Source: Nitrososphaerota archaeon (lineage in GTDB: Archaea > Thermoproteota > Nitrososphaeria > Nitrososphaerales > UBA183). Taken from it: DNA of 12,859 nucleotides. The stretch lies in NCBI GenBank assembly GCA_029785235.1, contig JAFMAA010000022.1, positions 1 to 12,859 on the forward strand, in the 5' to 3' direction. Shown here in pieces: positions 12,580 to 12,859 of this stretch. Made by a program: the position numbers and the translations under genes. The notes beneath the pieces were generated by a model. It was given only the letters and a program-made list of their open reading frames with translations. It did no database searches and was not told where the DNA came from. Numbering within the stretch: the stretch's first letter is position 1; every line of letters begins with the position of its first letter.

Positions 12580-12859
12580 TGAGCAGCAGTAGTACTGAAA
12601 GCAGCGGACTGAACAACCTGAGTCCCACCGCCAAATTCAATCTGGTGGGGAACCAGACAGTAACCAGGCGGGACATATATGCGAAGATCACCGGTCAGAG
12701 GAAGTATACCTCGGATATCGGACCGAGCGACATAGGTCAAAGCAGCATGTGGTACGCAGGATTCCTCGTCGCACCACATCCGCACGCAAAAGTGACGAGC
12801 ATTGACGTGAGCGCAGCCCAAGCTGCTGGATACTTCGCTTTAGTGGAGTCAGATCTTCC
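12579..12859 (+). CDS. Molybdopterin-binding (large) subunit of the molybdenum hydroxylase, N-terminal part only
   Basis: The ATG at 12579 uses the last base of the preceding stop codon, and the frame stays open to the window end (93 complete codons). After a polar leader, the sequence fits the start of the aldehyde oxidase/xanthine dehydrogenase large subunit: LVGNQTVTRRDIYAKITGQ, KYTSDIG, then MWYAGFLVAPHPHAKVTSID, the first strands of the a/b-hammerhead domain. The catalytic molybdenum-binding domains lie beyond the window. There is no signal peptide, which is normal because such subunits are carried through the Tat system by the signal of the small subunit. No FAD-subunit gene is visible between the two; it may follow or be absent. 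Confidence 0.88.
   Translation, partial: MSSSSTESSGLNNLSPTAKFNLVGNQTVTRRDIYAKITGQRKYTSDIGPSDIGQSSMWYAGFLVAPHPHAKVTSIDVSAAQAAGYFALVESDL

Noticed and set aside
1..12859. CRISPR array or insertion-sequence transposase
   Set aside because: No regularly spaced repeats and no transposase-like protein were seen on either strand.

Overview
The window reads as archaeal DNA. Several genes have an A/T-rich TATA-like box centred about 25-30 bases before a GTG, TTG or ATG start, with little or no leader, which is the leaderless pattern common in archaea. The tRNA gene encodes no CCA end and carries about 31-35 extra bases inside it. The tyrosine recombinase is of the archaeal XerA-like kind. I cannot name the phylum from the sequence alone.

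The window has two parts, separated by a tRNA-Phe(GAA) gene at 7626-7733 (minus strand). Left of it (1-7625) lies what looks like an integrated element. Directly after the tRNA 3' end come a promoter with a perfect 16-bp palindrome, a ribbon-helix-helix/coiled-coil/winged-helix regulator, and an overlapping tyrosine recombinase. Further left is a cargo region, lower in GC by eye. It holds a two-domain protein with an MTA/SAH-nucleosidase-type domain (760-2226), an IDI-like Nudix protein (2421-3053, minus), a canonical Nudix hydrolase (3154-3567), a translationally coupled pair made of a membrane/coiled-coil/PLD-like protein and a nucleoside deoxyribosyltransferase-fold protein (5461-3987, minus), and a third Nudix gene whose 5' end looks frameshifted (5555-5993). 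A truncated gene of unknown function opens the window.

The cargo is the most interesting part. Within 5.3 kb there are two enzymes from families that cleave nucleoside N-glycosidic bonds and three Nudix-fold proteins. The nucleosidase protein and the membrane protein appear to share one degenerate PLD-like N-terminal domain. I infer a nucleotide-centred conflict or defence island; this is a hypothesis, not a demonstrated function.

Right of the tRNA (7740-12859) the DNA looks chromosomal. It holds a decayed multi-frame membrane gene (8121-8883), a zinc-ribbon/RDD membrane protein (8942-9490), an HflX-family GTPase (9556-10671), a small membrane gene interrupted by an in-frame amber codon (11150-11551), and the start of a Tat-exported molybdenum hydroxylase operon (2Fe-2S subunit 11866-12579 and the beginning of the molybdopterin subunit from 12579). 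The operon is preceded by a 14-bp palindrome lying between its TATA box and its start codon.
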